Assembly: GCF_014654365.1 (NCBI RefSeq)
Contig: NZ_BNAY01000011.1
Coordinates: 62,001 to 126,000, forward strand
From: Amycolatopsis oliviviridis
GTDB lineage: Bacteria; Actinomycetota; Actinomycetes; Mycobacteriales; Pseudonocardiaceae
Length of the DNA: 64,000 nt
Direction: 5' to 3'
The notes under the pieces were generated by a model that was not told where the DNA came from, made no database searches, and was given only the letters and a program-made list of their open reading frames with translations. A program made the position numbers and the translations under genes. This document shows positions 6,302 through 15,019 of this stretch, piece after piece (position 1 is the first letter of the stretch; each line of letters begins with the position of its first letter).

Positions 6302-9202
6302 ATGGTCATGAGAGTTCACCGCACCGCCTGGCTCGCCCTGGTCCTCGCCCTGCTGGCAGGCCTGCTCACCACAACGCCGGCGAGCGCGGAGGTGCACCAT
6401 CCCCGCCAGCAATGGCTGCGCGAAGCCACCGCGGGGCTCTTCCTCCACTGGGGCATGTTCACCGCGCCACGCCAGACCGACTGCGCCGCCTGGGAACGCG
6501 CCGTCACCGACGGCGGCTGGAGCGCCGACTACTGGGTGGACGAGGCCCGCAAACTCGGCGCCTCCTACATCGTGCTCGCCACCTTCCACAGCAGGCTGGG
6601 CTACGCGCGGCCATGGCCGTCGGCGATCCCGGGCAGCTGCTCCACGCGACGCGACCTCCTCGGCGAACTCGTCAAGGCAGGCAACGCCAAGGGTGTCCGG
6701 ACGATCCTCTACATGACCGACGATCCCCAGTGGCACAAGGAAACCGGTGTCGATTCGCTGGACTCCGCGGCGTACTCCGCCTACAAGGGCAAGCAGGTCG
6801 ACCTGACCACCCGCCCCGGTTTCGGCGAGTACAGCTACGACCTCTTCCAAGAGGTCATGGACCGCTACTCGGACCTCGCCGGGTTCTGGATCGACAACGA
6901 CAACGAGTACTGGGAGAAGAACAGGCTCTACGAACAGATCCGGGAGAAACGGCCGTCCTGGTTGCTGAGCAACAACAACGAGGACACCCCGATCATGGAC
7001 ACCGTCAGCAACGAGCAGAAGACCGGCATCACCCCGCCGTACGACTATCCGCAGGCCGCGTTCACCCCGATGCCGCGCCTGACCGAGGCCGACTACAAAC
7101 TGCCGACCAACGGTGGCTGGTGGTACGACGGCACCGACCAGGCCGTCGACTTCCGGCTGTCCACCGGCCGCTACGTCACCAACGCGGGTTCGTCGATGAA
7201 GTCGCTGATGGCCGAAACCCCGATGGTGAACGGGAAGTTCCCGCCTCAGCAGGAGGCGTACAACAACTTCATGGCGAGCTGGGTGCCGCCGATCAAATCC
7301 TCCTTGCAGGGCAAAGAGGGCGGCGGGTACCTGTACGGCGGGATGCAGCCCGGATTCTGGAACGACGGCGCGCACGGCGTCATCACCGTCGAACCGGGCG
7401 CCGGAACGCAGTACCTCCACGTAGTCACCCGCCCGAGCACCGATCTGCTCCGCCTGCGCGACAACGGTTACCAGGTGACCAGGGTGTCCGACGTGCGCAC
7501 GGGGAAACCGCTGCGCTTCAGCCAGTCCGCCGGCTATCTGACCATTGTGGACATCAAGGACTGGGACACCTACGACACGGTGTTCAAGGTGGAAACGGCC
7601 GGGCAGCGGTACTTCCTCGACTCCCGCACGATCAAAGCGACCGCTTCGTCCTCACGTGAGGGGCATCCGGCATCGAATCTCGTCGACGGGAACTTCGAGA
7701 ACTACTGGGACGCCGACGGCAAGCAGCCGGTCTCGCTGACCTTGGACCTCGGCAGGCGGCGGACGGCGGCCTACCTCGCGGTGAACCAGCGTGAGATGTC
7801 ACCGACGCACGCGCGCGAATCGTTCGGCAGGCCGGAGGACTCGTCCCGGATCCAGGACTACCGCGTCTACGTCAGCGACGACGGCCGGAACTGGGGCAAG
7901 CCGGTGCGCACCGGCGCGATGCCGAGCGCTCGCGGCGTCCAGTTCATCGACTTCGGCGAACGGCAGACCCGCTTCGTCAAGCTGGAGGTGCTGAACACCT
8001 GGTCCGGACCGCAGGCGAAACCCTTCTACCGGCAACTGGCGATCGACGAGATCAAGGTCGCGTCCGGCTACCCGAATTCGATCCTGGGCGCGCGGGTCCC
8101 GCTGGAGGCCGAGTCCTTCCGCAACGACCACGACGGCCGCGCCCGCCTCGGCCGGTGCTCGGCCTGCTCCGGATCGTTCCAGGTCACCGGGCTCGGCGGC
8201 GGCCCGCGCAACTCGGTCACCTATCCGGGTGTGACGGTCGCGGAAGCCGGGACGTACCGGCTCCAGCTCGACACCGCGGGCGGGCCCGCGACGTCGGTCG
8301 CGGTGAGTGTCGGCGGCGGCGCTCCGGTCGAAACCACGATCGACGCCGGGACGCCGGGAACCGTTGCCTCGACGGCGATCCCGGTCGTGCTGAACGCCGG
8401 CGCCAACACCGTCAAGGTGTTCAGCAACGCGACGTCGGGGCCGGGCCTCGACCGGATCGCGATCGCTCCCCTGCCGCCGTCGTCCTACACGCCGAAGACG
8501 ACCCTGACCGTCGAACCCGGCGGCGTCCAATGGCTCTCCCCGGGACGGCAGTCCTTGCAGGTGACCGCGAAGCTGCGGCTCGACGCCGATGACACGATCG
8601 GCAAGGTCACGTTGGCTCCGGTCGTCCCGGCGGGCTGGAGCGTGCAAGGCGCTCCGGCGACGGCGGCGTCCATGCGCGTCGGGAACGAGCTCGAAGCCTC
8701 CTGGACGCTGGTCTCCCCCGAAGGCGTGACCGCAGCCGACATCCCGGTCACCGCGTCGTTCGACCTCCTCGGCCGGGCGAAATCCGTGAGCAAATCGGTG
8801 CGGGTGAGCCCGCGACCGGCGGACCGGGTCTTCATGCGGGAGGCCGAGGATTCGGCGAACGACGTCGGCAGCGCGGGCGTCACGAACTGCGGGGTGTGCT
8901 CGGGCGGTCAGAAGGTCCGCAACATCGGCGGCGACCCGGACGCGTACGTGCGGTTCGACGACGTGACCGTGCCCGAGACGAGGCGCTACACCCTCTACCT
9001 CGACTTCACCGTCAACGGACCGCGCTCGTACTTCGTCACGGTCAACGGCGGCACCCCGATCGAGGTGAAGGTCGACGGCGCCGGCAACAACACCCAGCTC
9101 ACGACGTCGGTACCGGTCGAGCTGAAGGCGGGGGCGAACACGATCAAGCTGTCCAACGACCACGCGTCCGCCCCGGATCTCGATCGGCTGTCACTGGGGT
9201 GA
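6302..9202 (+). CDS. Secreted GH29 alpha-L-fucosidase with carbohydrate-binding modules
   Basis: A 966-residue exported enzyme. Residues 1-29 are a signal peptide ending PASA. The GH29 catalytic region (about 30-450) starts with LREATAGLFLHWGMFT and includes GFWIDNDNEYW, where D198 occupies the usual nucleophile position of fucosidases. Residues 455-580 resemble an F5/8 type C (discoidin) module (HPASNLVDGNFENYWDAD). Two CBM35-like segments, near 600-715 and 835-966, share the pattern 'EAE-CSxCSG-F/Q-VRNIGG' and flank a beta-sandwich spacer. Expected reaction: release of terminal L-fucose from glycans outside the cell. Substrate linkage cannot be told from sequence. A MerR gene follows after 46 bases. 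Confidence 0.85.
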   Translation: MVMRVHRTAWLALVLALLAGLLTTTPASAEVHHPRQQWLREATAGLFLHWGMFTAPRQTDCAAWERAVTDGGWSADYWVDEARKLGASYIVLATFHSRLGYARPWPSAIPGSCSTRRDLLGELVKAGNAKGVRTILYMTDDPQWHKETGVDSLDSAAYSAYKGKQVDLTTRPGFGEYSYDLFQEVMDRYSDLAGFWIDNDNEYWEKNRLYEQIREKRPSWLLSNNNEDTPIMDTVSNEQKTGITPPYDYPQAAFTPMPRLTEADYKLPTNGGWWYDGTDQAVDFRLSTGRYVTNAGSSMKSLMAETPMVNGKFPPQQEAYNNFMASWVPPIKSSLQGKEGGGYLYGGMQPGFWNDGAHGVITVEPGAGTQYLHVVTRPSTDLLRLRDNGYQVTRVSDVRTGKPLRFSQSAGYLTIVDIKDWDTYDTVFKVETAGQRYFLDSRTIKATASSSREGHPASNLVDGNFENYWDADGKQPVSLTLDLGRRRTAAYLAVNQREMSPTHARESFGRPEDSSRIQDYRVYVSDDGRNWGKPVRTGAMPSARGVQFIDFGERQTRFVKLEVLNTWSGPQAKPFYRQLAIDEIKVASGYPNSILGARVPLEAESFRNDHDGRARLGRCSACSGSFQVTGLGGGPRNSVTYPGVTVAEAGTYRLQLDTAGGPATSVAVSVGGGAPVETTIDAGTPGTVASTAIPVVLNAGANTVKVFSNATSGPGLDRIAIAPLPPSSYTPKTTLTVEPGGVQWLSPGRQSLQVTAKLRLDADDTIGKVTLAPVVPAGWSVQGAPATAASMRVGNELEASWTLVSPEGVTAADIPVTASFDLLGRAKSVSKSVRVSPRPADRVFMREAEDSANDVGSAGVTNCGVCSGGQKVRNIGGDPDAYVRFDDVTVPETRRYTLYLDFTVNGPRSYFVTVNGGTPIEVKVDGAGNNTQLTTSVPVELKAGANTIKLSNDHASAPDLDRLSLG

Positions 9203-9211
9203 GGTACCGGC

Positions 9212-9242
9212 TTGACCCTCTCCCCGGGAGAGGGTTCAGGCT
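9212..9242 (+). promoter_or_regulatory. MerR-type promoter with 19-bp spacer and central dyad
   Basis: TTGACC (9212-9217) and CAGGCT (9237-9242) are separated by exactly 19 bases, the over-long spacing typical of MerR-controlled promoters. The spacer carries a perfect dyad: ACCCTCTCCC, one C, GGGAGAGGGT (9215-9235). Transcription would start near 9249, the A of the merR ATG, so the gene appears leaderless and autoregulated by DNA twisting at this site. Confidence 0.85.
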
Positions 9243-9248
9243 GGTCTC

Positions 9249-10052
9249 ATGACGACCTTGATGCCGATCGGCGTGTTCGCGCACGCCACCAGGCTGTCGG
9301 TCCGCGCGCTGCGGAACTACGACCGGCTCGGGCTGCTGGTGCCCGCCAGGATCGACCCCGGCAGCGGATACCGCCGGTACTCGCTGGAGCAGTTCGCGCG
9401 CGCGGGCCTGATCCGGCGGCTGCGGGAATTGGAGGTGCCGCTGGCGGAGATCGCCGAGATCCTCGACGCGGGGACCCCGGACGAGGTGAAGGCCGCGATC
9501 AAACGGCATCACGACCGCGTGGCGGCGCGGGCCGCGGAACTCGCGGCGATCAGCGGCGGTCTCGACTCGGTGCTCGCGGAGCCGACGCGGTGGCTGCACG
9601 TCTACGAGCGTGTGCGCACGCCGCAGCCGATCGCCCGCCTGACGATCCGGACCCCGCTGAGCGACCTGGCCGAGCGGATCGGTCCCGCGTACGCCCGGCT
9701 GTTCGCGGCGCTCGACGCTCAAGGTGTCACACCGTCCGGGCCGCCCGGGACCCGTTACGGCACCGATGATCCCGACGAGTTGTCCGTCGAACTGTTCGTC
9801 CCGGTGGACGGGCCGGTGCGGGACGACGGCGAGATCGGCGCCGCCGAGCTTCCCGGCGGCCTGCTCGCGGCGACGATCCACGAGGGCGGCTACGAAGACG
9901 TCGAGACCGCGTACCGATCGCTGGGCCGCTGGATCGCCGAACGCGACCGCGTCCCGACCGGCCCCGCCGAGGAGCTGTACCTGGTGGCGCCCGGACCGTC
10001 GGTCGCGCCCGAGGCCTACCGCACCGAGATCGCCTGGCCGGTGACCGCGTGA
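9249..10052 (+). CDS. MerR-family regulator with C-terminal effector-binding domain
   Basis: A 267-residue protein with an N-terminal MerR winged helix (LSVRALRNYDRLGLLVPARI, then a GYRRYSLEQF wing), a short coiled-coil dimerisation helix (about 80-115), and a C-terminal GyrI-like/effector-binding domain (about 120-267). This layout suits TipA/BmrR-type sensors of small organic molecules. It probably binds the dyad in its own promoter, six bases away. The start is fixed by that promoter, which makes ATG 9249 leaderless. Its stop overlaps the start of the BtrH-like gene, so the two are co-transcribed and the enzyme may act on, or make, the sensed compound. Confidence 0.9.
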   Translation: MTTLMPIGVFAHATRLSVRALRNYDRLGLLVPARIDPGSGYRRYSLEQFARAGLIRRLRELEVPLAEIAEILDAGTPDEVKAAIKRHHDRVAARAAELAAISGGLDSVLAEPTRWLHVYERVRTPQPIARLTIRTPLSDLAERIGPAYARLFAALDAQGVTPSGPPGTRYGTDDPDELSVELFVPVDGPVRDDGEIGAAELPGGLLAATIHEGGYEDVETAYRSLGRWIAERDRVPTGPAEELYLVAPGPSVAPEAYRTEIAWPVTA

Positions 10053-11044
10053 TCCTCGACGGCATCAAGACCGAAGGCGGGGAGCACTGCGAGACCAGCA
10101 CCCTCGACGTCCTCCTGCGCCACGCCGGGATCGAGCTCTCCGAGCCGATGCTGTTCGGACTCGGCGAAGGGCTGGGCTTCATCTACTGGGACGGCAAGAA
10201 CCTGCCGTTCCCGTTCCTCGGCGGACGCGCGAAACCCGCCGAGATCACTCGGAAACTGACCGACCGTATCGGACTCACCTTGCGGGTCAAGGAAACGACG
10301 TCGGCGCGCACGGCCTGGCGGAACGTGACGGAGCAGATCGACGCCGGTGTCCCCGTTGGTCTTCAGCTCGACTCGTACCACCTCGAATACTTCACCTCGA
10401 AAGTCCACTTCGGAGGGCACTTCGCGGCCTTGTACGGCTACGACGACGAGAACGCCTTCCTCGTCGACACCGCACAGCAGGGTGGTTCCGTATCGACGTC
10501 CTTGGTGAGCCTGGAGCGCGCTCGCGGCGAAAAGGGACCGATGACGGCGAAGAACCGCTCGTTCACCATCGGCGTGGACGTGGCTCCCGTCCCACTCGCC
10601 GACGCCGTCCGCACGGCCTTGCGCGCCAACGCGGCGGAGTTCCTGAACCCGCCCATCGCCAACCTCGGGTATCGCGGGATCGGCAAGGCCGCCGTCCAGG
10701 TGCGGAAATGGCTGGACCGCAGCAGCGACCCGGCCCGAGACCTTCCGCAGGCGGCCGTCCTGATGGAACGGGCGGGAACCGGCGGCGCGCTCTTCCGCCG
10801 GATCTACCGCGACTTCCTCGAAGAATGCCTGGCACTCGTCGACGACGCCGGTCTCCGCACCGCGTATGAGAAATACCGCGAGATCACTCCACTATGGACA
10901 GAGGTCGCACGCTTGTTCGAACAGGCGGGGGAAACCGGCGACGCCCGGCGGCTGGCCGACGCGTCCGCCGTCCTGTCCGAGCTGGCTCAGCGCGAACAGG
11001 AGGCGATGACGGCGCTCGCGACGGTTCAGCGTGAGCGCTCGTAG
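10049..11044 (+). CDS. BtrH-like / DUF4872 protein, possible papain-fold acyltransferase
   Basis: A 331-residue protein starting at GTG 10049 inside the merR stop codon. The N-terminal part resembles BtrH_N: GGEHCETSTL gives a candidate nucleophile C14, HFGGHFAALYGY gives H124, and AFLVDTAQQGG gives D140, matching the Cys-His-Asp order of this papain-like fold. The remainder is helical and matches DUF4872. BtrH itself transfers an acyl chain from a carrier protein to butirosin, so this protein may acylate a small molecule or act as a peptidase/amidase. The substrate is unknown; the translationally coupled MerR suggests an inducible response to it. Confidence 0.75.
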   Translation: MILDGIKTEGGEHCETSTLDVLLRHAGIELSEPMLFGLGEGLGFIYWDGKNLPFPFLGGRAKPAEITRKLTDRIGLTLRVKETTSARTAWRNVTEQIDAGVPVGLQLDSYHLEYFTSKVHFGGHFAALYGYDDENAFLVDTAQQGGSVSTSLVSLERARGEKGPMTAKNRSFTIGVDVAPVPLADAVRTALRANAAEFLNPPIANLGYRGIGKAAVQVRKWLDRSSDPARDLPQAAVLMERAGTGGALFRRIYRDFLEECLALVDDAGLRTAYEKYREITPLWTEVARLFEQAGETGDARRLADASAVLSELAQREQEAMTALATVQRERS

Positions 11045-11823
11045 GGCAGCTTCTCCCCCGCCTCCACCGCGAACGGCAGCGCGTTGCCCGCCGGCGGCAA
11101 CGGGCACGTGGCGAAGTCGGTGAACGCACACGGCAGGTTGGTGGCACGGGTGAAGTCGAGGACGACGGAGCCGTCCTCGGCGGGCGGCGGCACCGCGAGC
11201 GACCGGTTCGCCGCGTAGGTGGTGACGCCGCTCGTGGCGTCGGTGAACAGGATGAGCAGGCCGTCCTTCTTGCCGTTGAACGCGGTGAGCGTGTGTTCCA
11301 CGCCGTCGTGCTCGAAACGCACGATGCCCGGGGAGACATAGACGTGGCTGAGGCCTTCGACGACCGCGCCGACCGTGGTCGGCCGAGGCTCGTCGAAGGC
11401 CTCGAAGGTGCCGGACAGCACCCAGGCCGCGTCGGGCTCATACGCCGGGACACCGCGGAAAGCGTTCAGGACCGGCGCCTTCGGGTCGTGCGTGCGGATC
11501 AGGTACCCGCCGCGGCGAGCCACCTCGATCTCGATGTCGCCGACGACGACCCGGGTGGTCGCGCCGCTGTTGACCAGCTCGAACCGGCGAACACCGGTAA
11601 GCCGCTCGCCGTCGTGCGAGAGGTCCGCGCCTTGCGGGTCGAGGTAGGCCGCGTCGGCGTCCTGCCACCACAGCCCGGGCAGGCCCTCGTACGCGCGCGG
11701 CTTGTCCTCCAGCCAGTCGAGCGAGACCAGGGCGAGCCAGCCGAGCGGATCGGCGAGATCGCGCTCGCGCTGGGTCTTCCAGCCCTGCCAGTCCTGCGTG
11801 AACGTGTCCAGGCTTGTGCTCAT
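11026..11823 (-). CDS. DUF1684 family protein
   Basis: A 265-residue soluble protein that matches DUF1684. It begins with WQGWKTQRERDLADPLGWLALVSLDWL, has the central GYLIRTHDPKAPVLNAFRGVPAY, and ends with the family block DFTRATNLPCAFTDFATCPLPPAGNALPF, which carries the conserved Asn-Pro-Cys-Ala-Phe and a metal-like cysteine pair. Biochemical role not established. The gene converges on the BtrH-like gene with a 19-base overlap of the 3' ends, so no terminator fits between them. Confidence 0.85.
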   Translation of the reverse strand: MSTSLDTFTQDWQGWKTQRERDLADPLGWLALVSLDWLEDKPRAYEGLPGLWWQDADAAYLDPQGADLSHDGERLTGVRRFELVNSGATTRVVVGDIEIEVARRGGYLIRTHDPKAPVLNAFRGVPAYEPDAAWVLSGTFEAFDEPRPTTVGAVVEGLSHVYVSPGIVRFEHDGVEHTLTAFNGKKDGLLILFTDATSGVTTYAANRSLAVPPPAEDGSVVLDFTRATNLPCAFTDFATCPLPPAGNALPFAVEAGEKLPYERSR

Positions 11824-11934
11824 CGCCGATCCCTTCCGTGACCTTGCTCGTTCTCCCAGGTCAACGGTGTGCGGGCGGCGATATTTCGCGTCCCGGCATG
11901 TGGGCGGTCGCTCTGCCCTGGGCGGCCGCCTTCG

Positions 11935-11996
11935 CGTTTAGTCCTCTAATTGCGGCGGTTCGGTTGCGAACTATCGCAATTAGAGGACTAAATGCG
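11935..11996. repeat. Dispersed GTCCTCT inverted repeat, copy 1
   Basis: Left arm CGTTTAGTCCTCTAATTGCG (11935-11954) and right arm CGCAATTAGAGGACTAAATG (11975-11994) are near-perfect inverses around a 20-base loop that contains TTGC. Related copies occur at 39212-39273 and 50235-50333, always between genes. The otherwise gene-free stretch 11824-12330 holds this repeat, an HNH endonuclease remnant directly after it, and a terminator. Confidence 0.8.
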
Positions 11997-12147
11997 GCGA
12001 GCGCGCTCCGCGTTCGCCTTGTTCAACGGTGACTGGCAAGTCCGCATGGCCGCCGACGGGTTACCGGAGTTCATCCCACCTCAGTATCTGGACCCATTAC
12101 AAAGAACTCGGCGCAACACCCTCCACCGCGCCCGAACCCCCGCATGA
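11992..12147 (+). pseudogene. 3' remnant of a DUF222/HNH endonuclease gene
   Basis: The frame from 11992 to the TGA at 12145-12147 encodes FNGDWQVRMAADGLPEFIPP, then QYLDPLQRTRRN. This is the characteristic C-terminal end of actinobacterial DUF222-HNH (13E12-like) endonucleases, which are normally about 400 residues. Nothing of the DUF222 or HNH core remains. The remnant begins exactly where the GTCCTCT inverted repeat ends, and its own terminator survives at 12150-12187. This points to loss of the 5' part by deletion or by insertion of the repeat. Identification rests on motif memory, not a search. Confidence 0.7.
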
Positions 12148-12149
12148 TC

Positions 12150-12187
12150 CGAGGAGCCCGCCAGCCAGACCGGCGACGGGCTCCTCG
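12150..12187 (+). terminator. Hairpin terminator after the HNH remnant
   Basis: CGAGGAGCCCG (12150-12160) pairs with CGGGCTCCTCG (12177-12187) around a 16-base loop, three bases after the remnant's stop codon. It probably belonged to the intact endonuclease gene. Confidence 0.7.
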
Positions 12188-12330
12188 TCCTGCCTGGAAC
12201 TGTTCAGTACCGGCGGGAACCCGAAGGTCGGCTGCGCCATTCGGGGGTATTCACACGAAAGCCCTCGTTCCTTTCTCATCCCCCGGAGCAAGATCTTCCG
12301 TTCCGGACTTGGGAGGGGACGGAACGCAGC

Positions 12331-12966
12331 ATGGTGAATCAGCCACGTGGACCGGACGGCCGCTGGATCAAATACAAGTACGGCGCGGGCGCGCTGGCGA
12401 CGGCGGGCGTCGTCGTGGCCGCCACCAGCGGAATCGGCGGTGTCGGCGGCGGCGCGGCCTCTTTGGACTCCGCCGCGAGCCAGGCCCTCAAAGGCAAGAG
12501 CTCCAGCAAGAAATCCGCACAGAAAGGCCGCCATTCCGAAGCATGGCAGCGGCTAGGCTGGCGTCAGCTCAAGAAAACCGCGAAGCGGGAACTGAAATGC
12601 GGACCGCATTCCTTCGGTGAGGTCCAGCGCTTCTTCCTGCGCCACCCCTGCGTCGACCTCGACCGCATGATCGTCACCGTCGACGACGGGGCCGGGAACA
12701 CCCTCGCCGTGTCCGTCGCGTGGGTGAAGATGCCGAAGGCGAGCGAGGCGAGCGAACTGAAACGCCTCATCGACAAGGACGGCACCGGCAATGTCACCCT
12801 CTACGGCGAGGCTCGGCCCGGGAGCCGCTTCACCGGCGAGAACTACGACTCCCGCCTGGCCAAGAAGCTGGTCGTGCTCGCCGAGTCCGCTCCCGTGTCC
12901 GGCAGGCCGAGCGAAACGACGCTGGAGACCGCCGTCGAAGTCGCCGTGGAATTCCCCGCACCTTGA
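12331..12966 (+). CDS. Hypothetical membrane-anchored protein upstream of the helicase
   Basis: A 211-residue protein with a GGGAGGGGAC site before its ATG. The N-terminus (MVNQPRGPDGRWIKY) leads into a hydrophobic Ala/Gly/Val segment at about 19-42, likely one membrane helix. A lysine and serine-rich linker follows (KGKSSSKKSAQKGRH), then a compact domain with HSFGEVQRFFLRHPCVDLDRM and MIVTVDDGAGNTLAVSVAWVKM. I do not recognise the domain. It lies 22 bases before the helicase gene in the same direction, so a joint role is likely but unproven. Confidence 0.65.
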   Translation: MVNQPRGPDGRWIKYKYGAGALATAGVVVAATSGIGGVGGGAASLDSAASQALKGKSSSKKSAQKGRHSEAWQRLGWRQLKKTAKRELKCGPHSFGEVQRFFLRHPCVDLDRMIVTVDDGAGNTLAVSVAWVKMPKASEASELKRLIDKDGTGNVTLYGEARPGSRFTGENYDSRLAKKLVVLAESAPVSGRPSETTLETAVEVAVEFPAP

Positions 12967-12988
12967 TCACCAACGGAACGGAACACAC

Positions 12989-14950
12989 GTGAGCAGGAGC
13001 GAACACGCCAGGAGGCGCCTCGAAACCCAAGCGAGGCAGCTGATCGAGAGCGCCTACACCGGCTTGGACTCGTTGCACCGCAACGTTCTCACCGGCCTGC
13101 TCAGCCGGACCGGCGCAGGATGGCGGCTGTTGGTCAAGGCGGCGCTGCCGTCGGACGACGGCCGGAGCGCGGACGCGTTCCTGATCGGGCACACGGGCGT
13201 CCTCGCTCTCCTGATCACCGACCAGGGCCCGGACAATGAAACCGCGAACCAGATCTTGCGTCACGCGAAGGAGCGTTTCGCCGGGATACCCGGACCGCAG
13301 GGGCGTTCCTTGGCCGAGAGCGCGATCCACCTCGTGGTGATCGGCTCGGGCGCAGGCGGCGCCCGGCAGAGCGGCGTCTACTGGTCGCTCACCGAATCGA
13401 GCCTCGACCGTATCTTCCGGCGCGACGCGCTCCACCTCGACAAGCGGCTGGTCACCGTCATCGCTGACCAGGCGGAACGACGGCTGCGCGGCTATCGTCC
13501 ACTGGCCGTCCAGCAGCCGGATCGCGCCCCGGACGCGGTGGGGCTGCTGGACGCCGGCGAACTGATCGAAGACCAGCTCGGCGCGGCTCAGCGGCGGCCG
13601 TTCGATTCCTGGCTCACTTTCCTCCATCCTCAGCAGAACGCGATCGTCAAACGCGACTATTCAGGTCCCGCGCGGATCAGCGGCCCGGCGGGGACCGGCA
13701 AGACGGTCGTCGCGTTGCACCGGCTCCGGCATCTGGCCCGGCTCAGCACCGGCCCGCTGCTGTACACCACCTACGTCCGCTCGCTGCCGCCGGTGATCAA
13801 GACGTCCTTCGACCGGCTGGCCCCGGAACTGGACGGACGCGCCGAGTTCACGAACCTGCACGCGTGGGTCCGCCGATTCCTCACCGAACGGGATGTCCGG
13901 GTGAACGTGGACCGGGTCCAGATCGAAAGGGCGTTCGGCTTCGCGTGGATCGCCTTCCGTGAACGGCTCGAGGCCATCGAACCGCACCCCGACTACTGGC
14001 GCACGGAGCTGGACCGGGTGATCAAGGGCCGCGGGATCACGACGCTCGACGGCTATCTCGCGATCACCCGGCGGGGCCGGATCCTGCCGCTCAACGCGAG
14101 CCAGAAGGAACTCGTCTGGGGCCTGTACGAGCACTATCAACGAAGCCTCACGGAGAACGACGCGCACGACCACAACGATCTGATCGAACTCGGCCGCGCC
14201 GAACTCGTGAGACAGCCGCTCGAAACGCCGTATGCGGCGGTGGTCGTCGACGAGGTCCAGGACATCCCGCTGTGCGGCCTGCGGCTGTTGCGCGAGCTGG
14301 CGGGCGACGGCCCGAACAGGCTCCTGCTGGTCGGCGACGGACAGCAGCAGGTCTACCCCGGTGGCTGGCGGCTGTCCGACGCCGGTATCCCGATTCAGGG
14401 CCGCGGCGAGATCCTGAAGGTCAACTACCGCAACCGCGCCGAGGTGCTCTCCTTCGCGCGGCGCTTCGACGCGACGAACCGGGTCGACGACCTCGACGGC
14501 GCGGACGGGGTCGCCCTGCGCGCGGCCGAGTCGGCCAGCGCGGGAGGAACGACCGCCACCTGGAACGGCACCTCGCGCGATCTCCCCGGCGCGCTGGTCG
14601 ACGCCGTCCGGGGGCTGCCGGTCCGCCGGGACCACTCTGCGTTGATCGTCTTCCAGCACAAGGATTTGAGCCGGTGCACCGAAATCCTGCGGGCGGCGGG
14701 GATCCCCACGCTGGCGCTGGAGAAGTACACCGGCGAAGCCGACGGCAAGCTCAAGGTCGGCACCGTGCACCGTGCCAAGGGACTCGACTTCCAGGCCGTG
14801 CTCGTGCTGGAGAACACCCACGAGAACGGGGCCGGGACGCAGGCCGATCAGGAGCGCCGCGAGCTGCGCGGCAGGCAGCACCTGGTCGCGGCGACCCGGG
14901 CCCGCGACTTCCTCTGGTGGGGCGTGCTCGACGAACCGCCCACCGAATAA
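12989..14950 (+). CDS. NERD-like/UvrD superfamily 1 helicase
   Basis: I chose GTG 12989 (VSRSEHARRRLE), which gives 653 residues and follows a GGAA site; an open frame continues upstream but overlaps the previous gene. The N-terminal 130 residues resemble a NERD nuclease-related domain (GWRLLVKAALP, ADAFLIGHTGVLALLITDQ), but the catalytic Glu and Lys expected in the EiD...IEvK pattern appear replaced. The rest is a UvrD-type helicase: Walker A GPAGTGKT at about 232, Walker B VVVDEVQD near 417, GDGQQQVYPGG, KVGTVHRAKGLDF, and motif VI HLVAATRARD near 631. It would unwind DNA using ATP. Repair or phage defence is possible; the nuclease is probably inactive. Confidence 0.85.
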   Translation: MSRSEHARRRLETQARQLIESAYTGLDSLHRNVLTGLLSRTGAGWRLLVKAALPSDDGRSADAFLIGHTGVLALLITDQGPDNETANQILRHAKERFAGIPGPQGRSLAESAIHLVVIGSGAGGARQSGVYWSLTESSLDRIFRRDALHLDKRLVTVIADQAERRLRGYRPLAVQQPDRAPDAVGLLDAGELIEDQLGAAQRRPFDSWLTFLHPQQNAIVKRDYSGPARISGPAGTGKTVVALHRLRHLARLSTGPLLYTTYVRSLPPVIKTSFDRLAPELDGRAEFTNLHAWVRRFLTERDVRVNVDRVQIERAFGFAWIAFRERLEAIEPHPDYWRTELDRVIKGRGITTLDGYLAITRRGRILPLNASQKELVWGLYEHYQRSLTENDAHDHNDLIELGRAELVRQPLETPYAAVVVDEVQDIPLCGLRLLRELAGDGPNRLLLVGDGQQQVYPGGWRLSDAGIPIQGRGEILKVNYRNRAEVLSFARRFDATNRVDDLDGADGVALRAAESASAGGTTATWNGTSRDLPGALVDAVRGLPVRRDHSALIVFQHKDLSRCTEILRAAGIPTLALEKYTGEADGKLKVGTVHRAKGLDFQAVLVLENTHENGAGTQADQERRELRGRQHLVAATRARDFLWWGVLDEPPTE

Positions 14951-14960
14951 TTTTTTTGTC

Positions 14961-14990
14961 TTGACAACTTCAACCTTCGGACGGTTAGCT
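14961..14990 (+). promoter_or_regulatory. Sigma-70-like promoter for the DUF1801 gene
   Basis: TTGACA (14961-14966) and TTAGCT (14985-14990) are separated by 18 bases, an unusually good -35 box for this genome. It follows a run of seven T at 14951-14957 and precedes the ATG at 15020 by 29 bases. Confidence 0.55.
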
Positions 14991-15019
14991 GAGCGCACAC
15001 CGATCGAAGGGATCAAGTC

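Noticed and set aside
12029..12337. A 102-codon plus-strand frame after the dispersed repeat
   Set aside because: The neighbouring frame matches an HNH endonuclease C-terminus; this frame reads through the terminator and shows no motif.
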